Source: Streptomyces himalayensis subsp. himalayensis
GTDB taxonomy: Bacteria; Actinomycetota; Actinomycetes; Streptomycetales; Streptomycetaceae
Direction of reading: 5' to 3'
Assembly: GCF_013778455.1 (NCBI RefSeq)
Contig: NZ_JACEHE010000020.1
Coordinates: 89,708-153,707, forward strand
Length of the DNA: 64,000 bases
The notes under the pieces are model-generated. The model was not told the DNA's origin. It did not search any database and saw only the letters and a program-made list of their open reading frames with translations. Made by a program: the position numbers and the translations under genes. This document shows, piece after piece, positions 16,676 through 25,957 of this stretch; position 1 is the stretch's first letter, and each line of letters begins with the position of its first letter.

Positions 16676-17194
16676 ATGAAGCATGTGGAAACCGAGGCAC
16701 GGCCGGCCGGACAGGCGCCGCCGGAAGCGCCCCATGTCGACGTCACCCTCAACGTGAACGGCACGCTCCACCGGCTCCGGCTCGATGCGCGTGTCACGCT
16801 GCTCGACGCGCTGCGTGACCACCTGGGCCTCACCGGGGCGAAGAAGGGGTGCGACCAGGGTGCCTGTGGAGCCTGCACGGTGATGGTCGACGGGAGGCGC
16901 GTGGTGTCGTGTCTCGCGCTGGCCGCGCAGTACGAGGGGCGCGAAATCACCACCGTGGAATCCCTGTCGGTCGACGGCGAGCTGCACCCCATGCAGGCCG
17001 CCTTCGCCCGGCATGACGCGTTCCAGTGCGGCTACTGCACGCCGGGGCAGATCATGTCCGCGGTCTGCCTGATCGCCGAGGGGCGCGCGAACTCGGAGGA
17101 AGACATCCGCGAGTTCATGAGCGGCAACATCTGCCGCTGCGGCGCCTACCCGAACATTCGCGCGGCGATTCGCGAAGTGACAGGGGAAGGCTGA
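16676..17194 (+). CDS. [2Fe-2S] subunit of xanthine dehydrogenase-family aldehyde oxidoreductase (PaoA-like)
   Basis: Small subunit of a three-part molybdenum hydroxylase, 172 aa, passing electrons from the molybdenum centre to FAD. The plant-ferredoxin-type cluster is CDQGACGACTVMVDG with a fourth cysteine further on. The second cluster is CGYCTPG with CRCG about 35 residues later, so all eight cysteines are present. The N-terminal extension has no twin-arginine motif, so export like E. coli PaoA is not indicated. GAGG precedes the ATG. It heads a tight operon. Confidence 0.93.
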   Translation: MKHVETEARPAGQAPPEAPHVDVTLNVNGTLHRLRLDARVTLLDALRDHLGLTGAKKGCDQGACGACTVMVDGRRVVSCLALAAQYEGREITTVESLSVDGELHPMQAAFARHDAFQCGYCTPGQIMSAVCLIAEGRANSEEDIREFMSGNICRCGAYPNIRAAIREVTGEG

Positions 17195-17196
17195 CG

Positions 17197-18186
17197 ATGC
17201 ACCCCTTCGAGTACGCCCGCGCCACGGACGCCGACCAGGCGGTCGCTGTGGTCAGCGCTGATCCGCACACGTCGTTCCTCGCCGGCGGCACCACGCAGCT
17301 GGACCTCATGAAGGACGGGGTGCTCCACCCCGAACGGCTCATCGACATCACCCGCCTCCCCCTCGGCGGCATCACGCACACCGCCTCGGCGATCCGGGTC
17401 GGCGCGCTGACGACGATGGAGGAACTCGCCACCGATCCCGTCGTGGGCGAGCGGCTGCCGTTCGTGCGACAGGCCCTTCTGCTCGGCGCATCGACCCAAC
17501 TGCGCAACATGGCCACCATCGGGGGCAACCTGTTGCAGCGAGCCCGGTGCCGCTACTTCCGAGATCCCACCGTCGCTTCCTGCAACAAGCGCAACCCCGG
17601 TTCGGGGTGCGCTGCCATCACGGGGATCCAGCGGATGCACGCCATCCTCGGCACCAGCGACCACTGCATCGCCCTGCACGCCTCGGACGTCGCGGTTCCG
17701 CTGACAGCACTCGACGCGATCGTCCACGTCCTGGGCGCGGAGGGTTCACGGTCGATTCCCCTGACCCAGTTCTACTTGCCGCCGGGCGACACGCCCCACA
17801 TCGAGAACGTGCTGCGGCACGGGGAGCTGATCACCGCGATCGAGATCCCGCTGCTTCCCGACGGAGCACGGTCTCACTACCTCAAGGTCCGTGACCGTGT
17901 CTCGTACGAGTTCGCGCTGGCCTCGGCCGGCGTGGCCCTCGCGACCGAAGACGGCCTCATTCAGGAGGCGCGAGTGGCGCTGGGCGGCGTCGGCACCATC
18001 CCCTGGCGCGCCTGGAACGCGGAGGACGTCCTGCGTGGCGCCCGCGCGGGCGCCGACTCCTTCCGCACTGCGGCGGAGGCGGCCCTGGAGGGCGCCAGGC
18101 CGCTGCCTGGAACCGCATTCAAGGTGGAGTTGGCAAAGCGCACTCTCGTACGCACCCTCGAGACCGTCGCAGGAGCGCTGTCATGA
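17197..18186 (+). CDS. FAD-binding subunit of molybdenum hydroxylase (PaoB-like)
   Basis: Medium subunit of 329 aa. The FAD motif FLAGGTTQLDLMKDG near residue 26 and the TIGGNL loop are intact. Between them and the C-terminal domain lies the cysteine-containing insert RCRYFRD...CNKRNPGSGC, which in E. coli PaoB binds an extra [4Fe-4S] cluster. Its presence places the enzyme in the PaoABC/YagTSR branch rather than with simple xanthine dehydrogenases. It starts two bases after the stop of the iron-sulfur subunit and overlaps the next gene. Confidence 0.92.
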   Translation: MHPFEYARATDADQAVAVVSADPHTSFLAGGTTQLDLMKDGVLHPERLIDITRLPLGGITHTASAIRVGALTTMEELATDPVVGERLPFVRQALLLGASTQLRNMATIGGNLLQRARCRYFRDPTVASCNKRNPGSGCAAITGIQRMHAILGTSDHCIALHASDVAVPLTALDAIVHVLGAEGSRSIPLTQFYLPPGDTPHIENVLRHGELITAIEIPLLPDGARSHYLKVRDRVSYEFALASAGVALATEDGLIQEARVALGGVGTIPWRAWNAEDVLRGARAGADSFRTAAEAALEGARPLPGTAFKVELAKRTLVRTLETVAGALS

Positions 18187-20393
18187 CGACTCTCGAAACC
18201 GGCAGGACCGTTGGTGCGGGCCTCGACCGCGTGGACGCCCCCCTGAAAGTGACCGGAGACGCTCAGTACCCCAACGACTACTCCTACCCCGGTATGGCGC
18301 ACGCCGCCTTGGTGCGCAGCACCATCGCCGCGGGACGCATCCGCAGCATCGATGTGACCCAGGCCCTGGCGGCGCCCGGTGTCCTGACCGTCATCACGCA
18401 TCTGACCGCGCCGAAGCTGGAACGCGGCCCCATGACTCTCCTGGGCGGGTCGCCTCCGGCTCCGCTGCAGGACGATCGCATCCTGCACTACGGTCAGCAC
18501 ATCGCGATCGTGGTGGCGGAGACCGCGGAGCAGGCCCGGCACGCCGCACGGCTGGTACGCGCCGAGTACGAAGCGGCCGAAGCGATGCTCGACCTGAACG
18601 ACCCCCGGGCCCAGATCGTTGAGAACCCCTGGGGGCTGGACACCGAGCGCGGTGACGTCGACGCCGGATTCGCCCAGGCGGACGTGGTCGTCGAGGGGAC
18701 CTTCACCACCCCTGACAACACCAACAATCCACTTGGCCTGATGGCCACCATCGCGTTCTGGCACGGCGATTCACTCACCGTGCACGACTCCACGCAGTGG
18801 CCGCACAACGTGCGTACCTCGCTCGCCACGATCTTCAAGATCCCCGAGAGCGGCATCAGAGTCCTGGCCCCCTTCGTCGGCGGCGGCTTCGGCGCCGGCC
18901 TGCGGGTGTGGCCTCATGTGATTCTCACGGTGCTGGCCGCCCGCGAGGTCAATCGCCCGGTCAAGCTGGTACTGACCCGGCCCGAAATGTTCACCTCCGT
19001 GGGACACCGGCCCAACAGCGTCCAGCAGATCAAGGTCGGCGCCACCCGCGGCGGGGACCTCGTCGCCATCGAGCACCATGGCATCTCGTCCGTCGCGATG
19101 GAGGACGACGACTACGAACCGGTCTCCTTCTGTTCGGCCGTCTCCTACGCCTGCCCCAACGTACTGACCCGCGACCGGCAGGCGCGCCTGAACATCCCCT
19201 GCCCGGGCTCCATGCGCGCCCCGGCCGAAGGCCAGGGCAACTTCGCCCTCGAGTCCGCCATCGACGAAGTCGCCCACGCCGTGGGCATGGACCCCCTCGA
19301 GATCCGCCTGCGCAACTACGCGGAACAGCACCCGTTCCTCAACCTGCCCTGGTCGAGCAAGGCACTGCGGGAGTGCTACCTCCAAGGCGCAGAGCGGTTC
19401 GGTTGGTCGCGGCGCACGCCGGAACCGGGCTCCATGCGCGACGGCCGCTGGCTGGTCGGCTACGGCCTGGCCGGCGTCTCCTACCCGTTCTACCAGGTAC
19501 CGTGCCAGGCCCGCGCCTCCGTGCGCCGCGACGGCTCGGCGTACGTGCGCAGCGCCGCCACCGACATCGGAACCGGCACCTACACGGTCATGACCCAGCT
19601 GGCGGCCGAACTCCTGGGACTCGACATCACCCGGGTGCGTTTCGACCTCGGCGACTCCGACATGCCCTACGCCCCCCAGGCCGGCGGCTCCGGTCTCACC
19701 GGGGCCCTCGGCAACGCCGTCCACGCCGCCTGCCGGCGCCTGGTGCGGGAATTCCTCGACGTGGTGCGCGACGATGCCGCATCCCCCCTGCGCAGAGCAG
19801 CGCTCGACGAGGTGACGGTCACCGACGGGCGCATCCACCGCGTCGGCGATCCGGGGCAGGGAGAGTCCTACGTCGACATCCTGGCCCGGCACAGCCTGGA
19901 AGAACTCAGCGCCGACGGCAGGAGCACCCCGCCTCAGGCCGAGGAGCTGGGCATGGCCCTCTCCGGCGCCTTCGGTGCGAAGTTCGTCGAAGTGCGCATC
20001 GATCCCGAACTGGGCCTGCTGCGTGTGGCACGGGTGGTCTCCGCCATCGACGGCGGACGCATCCTCAACGAGAAGACCGCCACCAGCCAGATCATCGGCG
20101 GCACCGTGGGCGGCATCAGCCAGGCCCTGTTCGAGGAGACGGCCACCGACGAGGTCACCGGGCGCATCGCGAACGCGACCTTCGGGGACTACCTGATGCC
20201 GGTCAACGCCGACGTGCCCGACATGGAGGTGCTCTTCGTCGGCGGTCCCGACCGCGCAACCGCGGTCGGAACCAAGGGAGTCGGCGAGGTCGGACTGGTC
20301 GGTATCGCAGCGGCCATCGGCAACGCCGTCTACCACGCCACCGGACGCCGCCTCCGCTCCCTGCCGATCACCATCGACCAACTCATGCTCTGA
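18183..20393 (+). CDS. Molybdopterin-binding catalytic subunit (PaoC-like aldehyde oxidoreductase)
   Basis: Large subunit, 736 aa, a normal length for PaoC-type proteins. It binds molybdenum-MCD cofactor and hydroxylates aldehydes or N-heterocycles. The GGGFGAGLR loop lies near residue 238, the Gln-rich cofactor loops follow, and the catalytic glutamate is in KGVGEVGL near residue 700. The start overlaps the FAD subunit stop by ATGA. The substrate cannot be fixed; the PaoB-type extra cluster favours aromatic aldehydes over purines. A maturation gene xdhC follows but is broken. Confidence 0.92.
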   Translation: MTTLETGRTVGAGLDRVDAPLKVTGDAQYPNDYSYPGMAHAALVRSTIAAGRIRSIDVTQALAAPGVLTVITHLTAPKLERGPMTLLGGSPPAPLQDDRILHYGQHIAIVVAETAEQARHAARLVRAEYEAAEAMLDLNDPRAQIVENPWGLDTERGDVDAGFAQADVVVEGTFTTPDNTNNPLGLMATIAFWHGDSLTVHDSTQWPHNVRTSLATIFKIPESGIRVLAPFVGGGFGAGLRVWPHVILTVLAAREVNRPVKLVLTRPEMFTSVGHRPNSVQQIKVGATRGGDLVAIEHHGISSVAMEDDDYEPVSFCSAVSYACPNVLTRDRQARLNIPCPGSMRAPAEGQGNFALESAIDEVAHAVGMDPLEIRLRNYAEQHPFLNLPWSSKALRECYLQGAERFGWSRRTPEPGSMRDGRWLVGYGLAGVSYPFYQVPCQARASVRRDGSAYVRSAATDIGTGTYTVMTQLAAELLGLDITRVRFDLGDSDMPYAPQAGGSGLTGALGNAVHAACRRLVREFLDVVRDDAASPLRRAALDEVTVTDGRIHRVGDPGQGESYVDILARHSLEELSADGRSTPPQAEELGMALSGAFGAKFVEVRIDPELGLLRVARVVSAIDGGRILNEKTATSQIIGGTVGGISQALFEETATDEVTGRIANATFGDYLMPVNADVPDMEVLFVGGPDRATAVGTKGVGEVGLVGIAAAIGNAVYHATGRRLRSLPITIDQLML

Positions 20394-20446
20394 GATCGCA
20401 GGCGTGTGATGCCGTACCGCACCGCTGCAGTCCAGAGGAGAAAGGC

Positions 20447-20779
20447 ATGCTGGACCTTGCAGGAGAGTTGTGCCAGTGGATTGAGCAAGGCCGTGACTTT
20501 GCCGTCGCCACCGTGGTCGCGGTCAGCGGTGGTGCACCGCGTGCGCCTGGCGCTGCCCTGGCCGTGGATCGGGACGGCACGGCCATCGGCTCGGTCTCCG
20601 GCGGTCGTGTGGAGGGCCCGGTTTACGACCTGTGTCAGCAAGCGCTGAAAGACGGTGAGATCGTCCTGCAGCAGTTCGGCTAGAGCGACGAGGACGCCTT
20701 CGCCGTCGGCCTGACGTGTGGCGGTGTCATAGACATCCTGGTCACGCCCGTCCGTGTCGGTGATCCGGGCCGGAAATAG
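20447..20779 (+). pseudogene. xdhC: XdhC/CoxI-family molybdenum cofactor chaperone, amber-truncated
   Basis: XdhC proteins load sulfurated molybdenum cofactor into this enzyme class. The frame starts well (AGAGGAG, then ATG) and reads the family N-terminus TVVAVSGGAPRAPGAALAVD and GSVSGGRVEG. A TAG at 20681 then occupies the place of the tyrosine in the usual FGYSDEDAF. The same frame continues with SDEDAFAVGLTCGGVIDIL to a stop at 20777, where the remaining two thirds of the protein are gone. Decay is therefore real, through both a stop and a truncation. The upstream enzyme would need another XdhC. Confidence 0.85.
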
Positions 20780-20861
20780 CGACGGCAGCAGCGCGGTGGG
20801 GATCTCATGACCCGCGACGGCGAGGAGGCTGGCGGTGCCAATACACCTCACCCCGGGCGTG

Positions 20862-20963
20862 AGCCATCGATCTCTGATCTGCTGGTCGTCGGCAGGCGTG
20901 GGTGGCTTTGCGGCTGGCACGGCGTGAGCGCAGGAAATCTCGGAGCATCGTGTTGTGCCTCAT
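20862..20963 (-). pseudogene. XRE regulator remnant of a decayed HbpS/SDR cassette
   Basis: The minus strand starts MRHNTMLRDFLRSRRAR, matching the first residues of the intact XRE regulator at 30.4 kb. It then jumps directly to the sequence around ACRRPAD, which in the 31.4-kb copy lies some 450 bases further on. The rest of the gene is absent. Confidence 0.65.
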
Positions 20964-21074
20964 CGGGGCCTCCCCGCGGCGGCGAAGGGGGGTACTGGCG
21001 TGCCTAGGGTGGTGGCCGCCCCATGGACAAGCGCCTCCCTACCGCGGCTGACCGCCATGTCGTCACATACAGGC
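20964..21074. promoter_or_regulatory. Divergent promoter of the cassette, copy 2
   Basis: A block GGGGTACTGGCGTGCCTAGG at about 20988-21007 is shared with 31976-31995 and, in inverse orientation, with about 30369-30399 in the intact cassette. TAGGGT within it fits a -10 element. The conserved position between XRE and HbpS genes suggests the XRE operator. Confidence 0.55.
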
Positions 21075-21411
21075 ATGCCAACTCTCTCGTTGGGCGAGGC
21101 CGAGCAGGAGCTATCCGCAGGCGTCGCCAGGGCGACCGAGCTGTCGGCCGCGGTCGACATCGCTGTCCTGGATGCAGGGATCAATCTGAAGACCTTCGTC
21201 CGCATGGATGGACCCTTGTTGGGCTCCATCGACGGAAACGTCGTCCGGCCTGGAGAACAGCAAGGGCGGGCTGGTCGTGAATGCCGGCGGGCGCCCATTA
21301 GTCGTCGGCCGTGGCGGAGCGATCGACGTGCAGGGACGGTCGGTCGCGTACTGGCGGCCATCGAGCAGATGCTCAAGGGGAGCCAAGCGGCGGCGTGGAC
21401 ACGCACGGTGC
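21075..21411 (+). pseudogene. HbpS-like gene fused to an SDR C-terminus by deletion
   Basis: Reads as HbpS from the ATG (MPTLSLGEAEQELSAGVAR through VRMDGPLLGSID). It then lacks about 30 codons, continues in another frame as LENSKGGLVVNAGGRPLVV, and finally gives IEQMLKGSQAAAWTRTV, which is the last stretch of the SDR encoded at 29.0 kb. Gene order HbpS then SDR is the same as in the intact cassette, so one or more deletions removed the middle. Confidence 0.75.
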
Positions 21412-21581
21412 AGCGGAGATGCCCGGCGCGCGACGGGGCGGACCATTGAACGCTTCGTGCCCGCTTCACCTGCGGCAACTTCATCGACGTCGTCGAAGAA
21501 TCTGCCTGGCGGGAGTCCTGCACCCCTTTCATCCCTCATCCTGTCCCCCGCCTGGTCCCAGGCAGCGAAGGAGAACATGTC

Positions 21582-22052
21582 ATGTCTGTCATCACCAGCC
21601 CGTTGCCGGAAGCCGACCGCAAGGTCGTCGCAGAGGCCTTGCAGGGCGCCCTGGTGGACCTGCTGGATCTGTCCCTGACGGGCAAGCAGGCCCACTGGAG
21701 CCTGTACGGGCCCCGCTTTCGCTCCATCCATCTCCAGCTCGACGAGGTCGTGACGAGCACCCGGGAGTTCTCCGACGCTGTTGCCGAGCGGGCCGCCGCG
21801 CTCGGCATCACGCCCGACGGCCGGGCGGCAACCATTGCCGCCGGCAGCAACCTGCCCGGCTACCCGGCTGGTTGGGTACGCGACAGCGACGCGGTAGCCG
21901 CAGTCGTAGAGTCCTTGGCCTTGGTTATTGCCCGGATGCGGGAGCGGGTCACGAACACTGCAGAGGCCGACCCGGTCACCCAGGACCTGCTCATCGCCAT
22001 CACCGCAGACCTGGAGAAGCAGCACTGGATGTTCCAGGCGGAGAACACTTGA
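21582..22052 (+). CDS. dps: Dps-family DNA-binding ferritin-like protein
   Basis: Miniferritin of 156 aa that stores iron and protects DNA during stress or stationary phase. The dinuclear ferroxidase ligands are in place: HW at 38-39, His50 and Asp54 in RSIHLQLDE, then the D..AER motif near residues 65-70. The N-terminus is short and weakly charged, so DNA binding through a lysine tail is unlikely. AAGGAG lies nine bases before the ATG. Neighbours are pseudogenes on both sides; it may be the only working gene between 20.8 and 22.9 kb. Confidence 0.93.
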   Translation: MSVITSPLPEADRKVVAEALQGALVDLLDLSLTGKQAHWSLYGPRFRSIHLQLDEVVTSTREFSDAVAERAAALGITPDGRAATIAAGSNLPGYPAGWVRDSDAVAAVVESLALVIARMRERVTNTAEADPVTQDLLIAITADLEKQHWMFQAENT

Positions 22053-22486
22053 CCGGCCCGGATGCCCAAGCGGCGCCCAGTCGGCGATCAGAGCTGTGCC
22101 GCCCAGCTCCAGCGGCCTGATGCCGGCTTGGCAGCAATGCTGCGGCCGACCGGTATCGAGCCGGTGACGGAGACCATGCACGGGACGGGATGCTCCACCA
22201 GCGCATTCCCGATAGATTCTCCATTCTTCCCACCAGCACGCTCAGGACTTCCTCCGGTAGGCCCGAATCCCCGTACGGCATGCGGTCGAACTTCAGCAGG
22301 CGCTGACCGCCCACCGGGACCCTTAGTACCGGCCTGCGCGTGACTCTGGCCGGGCCCGCTGGACGGCGGACCGGGCCTAAGGCACGCCGTCACAGTGAGG
22401 ACGGCCGCTCATCTCGCCGAATTCCTGTGACGCAGGTGAGACATGCGCTTAAGTGTCGGCGCACGCGACAGGCACGTCCGTCCGGC
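22053..22486. other. Region without a recognisable gene
   Basis: No supported gene. The minus strand around 22200-22310 reads LLKFDRMPYGDSGLPEEVL in a coding-like way but without a start or recognised family, so it may be a scrap of a lost gene. Confidence 0.35.
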
Positions 22487-22741
22487 TCCCGGCTGGTCAA
22501 GGCGTTCAACCACCCGGGTTACCACGACCTGGAGGAGGAAGCGCGGCCCGCCGGGGAGGAGGGACGCAAGGCCATCGCGATCGCCGGCGACGACCCCGAC
22601 GATCGTGCCGTCGTCGCCTCTCTCGTTGCTGCGCTGGGCTTTGACCCGGTCGTCGCCGGCCCCCTCGCTGAGGGCATGCGCTTTGAACCAGGGACCGAAC
22701 TGTTCGGAGCCGACGTGAGCGCCGACGAGGTCCGGGCATGC
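22487..22741 (+). pseudogene. F420/NADP oxidoreductase-like gene, C-terminal fragment
   Basis: The frame reads RLVKAFNHPGYHDLEEEARP, GRKAIAIAGDDPDDRAVVAS and LGFDPVVAGPLAEGMRFEPG. This is the C-terminal half of the NADPH-dependent F420 reductase-like family (Rossmann fold). The glycine-rich N-terminal half is missing and no start codon or ribosome site remains. Confidence 0.7.
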
Positions 22742-22915
22742 TCGACCGCTTCCCGGAGTCATCGTGTGGAGGGACTGTCGCTCTCGCACGCGCCGCGACG
22801 CCGCCGGAAGCGCCCACATCTTTCGCCACTGACCGGTACGGTCCCGCGACGTGTTCGGCGCCACGGGCCCAGGCCCGTAGCCGACGCCCGTGGCTCCTCC
22901 CCCGGCGCTCACCGC

Positions 22916-23227
22916 TCACGAAGACTCGGTCCCAGCACCGCCGCCGTCCACGGCCTTTCCGATGTGCCGCGCGCCGCGCGCCGGTAGCGGTTCGATCAAG
23001 TCGGTGATGGTGCACTCCAGGATGTCCAGCAAGGCCATCAACGTGCGGAGGCTAAGCCGCTCCGGTCGCTCTGCCACCAGCCGATACACCTGGCTTGGCG
23101 ATAACGCGACACCGCGCTCGACCAGCAGCGGCCGCAGATCTGTGGTCGCGAACATGCCGCGAGTCGCCATGACCTTCCGCAGATGCCATCGGTAGTCCAG
23201 CTCGACAGTCATGCCGTCAGCCATCAT
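22916..23227 (-). CDS. Small XRE-type helix-turn-helix protein
   Basis: 103 aa. The helix-turn-helix covers about residues 35-75: LLVERGVALSPSQVYRLVAE, then RLSLRTLMALLDILECTITDLIEP. This compact form, with RWHLRKVMATRGMFAT before the DNA-binding part, is common in actinobacteria next to recombinase-type genes. No intact recombinase is seen here. GGGAG lies before the paired ATG codons. Its partner may have been lost, since the upstream 350 bases look degenerate. Confidence 0.7.
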   Translation of the reverse strand: MMADGMTVELDYRWHLRKVMATRGMFATTDLRPLLVERGVALSPSQVYRLVAERPERLSLRTLMALLDILECTITDLIEPLPARGARHIGKAVDGGGAGTESS

Positions 23228-23580
23228 CGCTCCCAACTCCGCCTCCAACGCCACTCACATCACCGCATGCACGATCAACTCGCCGACCTCGATGTTGCTG
23301 GCGAACATCACGGCGGACCGCTACCCGACATGCGCCTGCAAGAGACTGTGCACGCTCATCTGCGGCACCGACCAGCGACTCGGACCGCAAGAGATGATCG
23401 ACGCGACCGTGCGCATCGGCACCAAGCGAGGGCGGGAAGCGGGCCTGCTGCCTGGCCCGAACACGAAGTGCGCATACGCAGGGCATACGAGACAGGATCC
23501 CGCTGTCTGTACGTGCTCGTATCCGTAGTGTCCCTAGTCCGCCATCCGCAGTGTGCGGCTGGACGAGCCCTGCCGGATGG
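23228..23580. other. Degenerate region, possibly the lost partner of the small XRE gene
   Basis: A frame from 23211 gives a cysteine-rich, unrecognised sequence (TCACKRLCTLICG). It lacks a ribosome site and clear coding bias, so no gene is called. Confidence 0.35.
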
Positions 23581-23880
23581 GCCGCCCAGGCCGGGGATCG
23601 GCAAGTCCACGATTGTGGGGCGAAGCCTCGTGCCCGCGCTGAGGCTCGCGGGATGCAGGTGCTGACCACCACTGGCGTGCAGGCCGAAGTCCAACTGCCT
23701 TACGCCGCAGTGCAGCACCTGTCCCCTCGGCCGCGCCCCGGTCTCGGCGCGACCGCCGGCGGAACGCCGTTCCAGGTCGGCGTTGAGGCGCTCACCGCCC
23801 TCAGCTCGCTCGACCAGCCGGTCCTGCTGGCGGTGGAGGGACGCCCACTGGCTGGATCGGGCAAGCTGAGAACGGCTTGC
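23581..23880 (+). pseudogene. LAL-type LuxR regulator, ATPase-domain fragment
   Basis: Fragments of the AAA domain of a large LuxR regulator in two frames: RPGIGKSTIV (Walker A), then ARGMQVLTTTGVQAEVQLPY and AAVQHL, then VEALTALSSLDQPVLLAVEG. An intact relative starts at 26.0 kb. Frameshifts and deletions rule out function. Confidence 0.65.
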
Positions 23881-23906
23881 CGGGCAGGGGCCTCGTGCCG
23901 AGCCCG

Positions 23907-24326
23907 TCAGGGGGCGGGGCTCACGGTCTGCCAGAGTTCGTTGAAGGCGATGCTGTCGTAGAACGCCGTCCCGTCGACGACCTTGCCGTCCTCAAGGGTC
24001 ATGAACCAGGCGTAGGTGTTGCGGTACCGCGTCCCGGCGATGGTGGTGCCTTCGCCGTCCCAGACCACGGTCACCGTGTCCTGCTCTTCATCGGCGTAGA
24101 CGGCGCGGATGTTCACCGGGCGAAAGGGCGCGTCCGCACTGAACCTGGCGCCGAAGGGCTGCAACACCTCCTCGGCGAACTGCTTGGCGCTGTCGTAGGT
24201 CTTGGAGGCGGCCGACCTGCCGACGATCTCCCAGCGCATGTCAGGGGCGAAGATGTCGGCGATGTATCCGGTGCCGGCCGCCCATGCGGCGAAGGCGTCG
24301 GCGACGATCTGGCGGTTGGACTTCAT
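23907..24326 (-). CDS. SnoaL-like (NTF2-fold) protein
   Basis: 139 aa, cone-shaped NTF2 fold. The family includes polyketide cyclases, ketosteroid isomerases and many uncharacterised enzymes. MRWEIVGRSAASKTY, VVWDGEGTTIAGTRYRNTYA and LEDGKVVDGTAFYDS give the expected strand pattern. It overlaps the SDR stop by ATGA, so both are co-translated. The pairing of SnoaL-like and SDR proteins is frequent in catabolic and secondary metabolic operons, but no product can be assigned. Confidence 0.85.
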   Translation of the reverse strand: MKSNRQIVADAFAAWAAGTGYIADIFAPDMRWEIVGRSAASKTYDSAKQFAEEVLQPFGARFSADAPFRPVNIRAVYADEEQDTVTVVWDGEGTTIAGTRYRNTYAWFMTLEDGKVVDGTAFYDSIAFNELWQTVSPAP

Positions 24327-25216
24327 GACGGTAGCTGCCTTTCACTCGTGACGCGGGCTTGAGGGGAGAGGTTCAGAGCGTGGAAGGTGGCGTCGTGCAG
24401 GCGGTCCTGCCGTGCCCGGTCGGAGGCCTGCGGGTTGGGCGGCGCGGGGTTGCGTTCGTCGTAGTAGGCGCCGTTGTCGTCACGGCGCGAGGCCACGTAC
24501 CGGAGGTTGGCCGCCGCGTGCTCGGGCCGATCACCGGCGACGGAGAACATGGCGTGCAGGAGACGGGTCGAGATGACCCCGGGGTGCATGCTGACAACGT
24601 CCAGTGACCGGCTGGGCCGATGTACCGCCAGCCAGCAGGAGTAGGTGACCAGCGCCAGCTTGGAGTGCGCGTACGCGGTCGACGCAGAGTACGGGTGGTG
24701 GGCCAGGCTGAGGTCGTCCAGGAGCAACGTCGCGGAAAGGTGCGTGGCCGAGGCGACGTTGACGATCCGCCCCCGCCGCCCGTCCCCGATCAGATCGATG
24801 AGCCTGCTCGTCAACAGGACGGGGGCCAGGTAGTTGGTCTGGAAAGTGATCTCGTGGCCGGCGCCGCTGACCGTCCGGGCCGGCGGCCCGGGCCGGGCGG
24901 CGTTGTTGATGAGGATGTCGATCCGGTCGGTCGCCGCGCGGATCTGCCGGGCGAGCCGCTCCACCTGCGCCAGGTCGCTGTAGTCCGCCTGGAGATAGCT
25001 GAGCCGGGTATCGGCACGCATCGTGGTCTGCACCGCATCCAGCAGGTCCGCGACGTCGTCCTGGCGTTCCAGGCCGTGGAGGATCAGATGGCCGGCCCGC
25101 TCGGCGAGCGCCATTGCGGTGGCGCGGCCGATCCCGGTCGTGGCTCCGGTCAGCACGATGGTCGCGTTGTGGTTGTCCTCGGGGTCATCGACAGCCCGGC
25201 GATCGTGTGGGTGCAC
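24323..25216 (-). CDS. SDR family oxidoreductase (retinol-dehydrogenase-like)
   Basis: 297 aa. TGATTGIG near residue 23 binds NAD(P); NNAARPGPP gives the second motif (NNAA); YAHSKLALVTYS carries the catalytic Tyr and Lys, with a serine in NVASATH. The long C-terminal part (SMHPGVISTRLLHAMF, then DRPEHAAANLRYVASRRDDN) matches the WWOX/retinol-dehydrogenase-like branch rather than the short FabG type. A GTG start is used. It is the first gene of a two-gene operon with the SnoaL-like protein. Confidence 0.88.
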   Translation of the reverse strand: MHPHDRRAVDDPEDNHNATIVLTGATTGIGRATAMALAERAGHLILHGLERQDDVADLLDAVQTTMRADTRLSYLQADYSDLAQVERLARQIRAATDRIDILINNAARPGPPARTVSGAGHEITFQTNYLAPVLLTSRLIDLIGDGRRGRIVNVASATHLSATLLLDDLSLAHHPYSASTAYAHSKLALVTYSCWLAVHRPSRSLDVVSMHPGVISTRLLHAMFSVAGDRPEHAAANLRYVASRRDDNGAYYDERNPAPPNPQASDRARQDRLHDATFHALNLSPQARVTSERQLPS

Positions 25217-25957
25217 GGTTGGTTCCTCATCGTGTTGCGTTCCTCAGCGCGTTGCTGATCGCCGCCAGTGTCAGGTTGGCCAGATGCCGGTCGCATCCGT
25301 GCTGGCCCTAGCCTGCCGCGCAAGTCCGAACGCGCACGCAAGCTGGCACGGCGTCAGTCCGAGGCGCACTCGTGCCGGTCTTGAGGGAACAGTTCGTTGT
25401 CCTCGTACGTAGACGACCATCAGTCGCTCGTACGGTCAGTTCCAGCGATCAGGAGGCGACCGCGACCGCCAACACGGTTGGCGTCATCCAGCGCGGTGCC
25501 CCTCTGCACTCAGAGCGATACAGAAGGTTACGCCGGTAGTCAGATGCGCCGAGCCGCCGACTTTCCCGACTGGCGACCGAAGCGTTGCCGGATTTTGTCA
25601 CCTATATGGGGTGTGAGCTGGCCAATCCTGGCTGTAATCTCGCGCCTGATGAATAATTCGTGCATCAGATGAAGGTGGTCCGGGTGGGAGACGGGACTGT
25701 GAGCCGCTGGAGGTCGGCGCGGCTGGCGTTGGCCGAAGGCGCGAGGCGGCCGCGCGCGGACCGCATGGCCTCGTCGGAAATGCCGCCCGGCCACAAGAAG
25801 CACGAGAAGCAGCTGCCTGAAGCGGTGTGGCGGCGCGCGCTGGTCGGGGACCTGCGGTGATCATCGGGCGGACTCAGCAGATCCAGGCGCTGACTGCCTT
25901 GGACGACGCGGGCACCGCGGCCGTGCGCTTGTCGCGCGGGGACATGGTGGCCGGCCG
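25217..25957. other. Intergenic region with possible coding scraps
   Basis: The left 400 bases show nothing. From about 25660 two short frames with good third-position GC follow each other by GTGA overlaps: one ending at 25860 (EKQLPEAVWRRALVGDLR) and one from 25857 to 25961 (VIIGRTQQIQALTALDDAG). The latter runs into the LuxR start. They match no family I know and may be remnants of a gene formerly fused or coupled to the regulator. Confidence 0.35.

Noticed and set aside
18771..20381. 536-codon minus-strand frame opposite the molybdenum subunit
   Set aside because: Antisense shadow; the plus strand carries a full-length PaoC-like protein with cofactor motifs.
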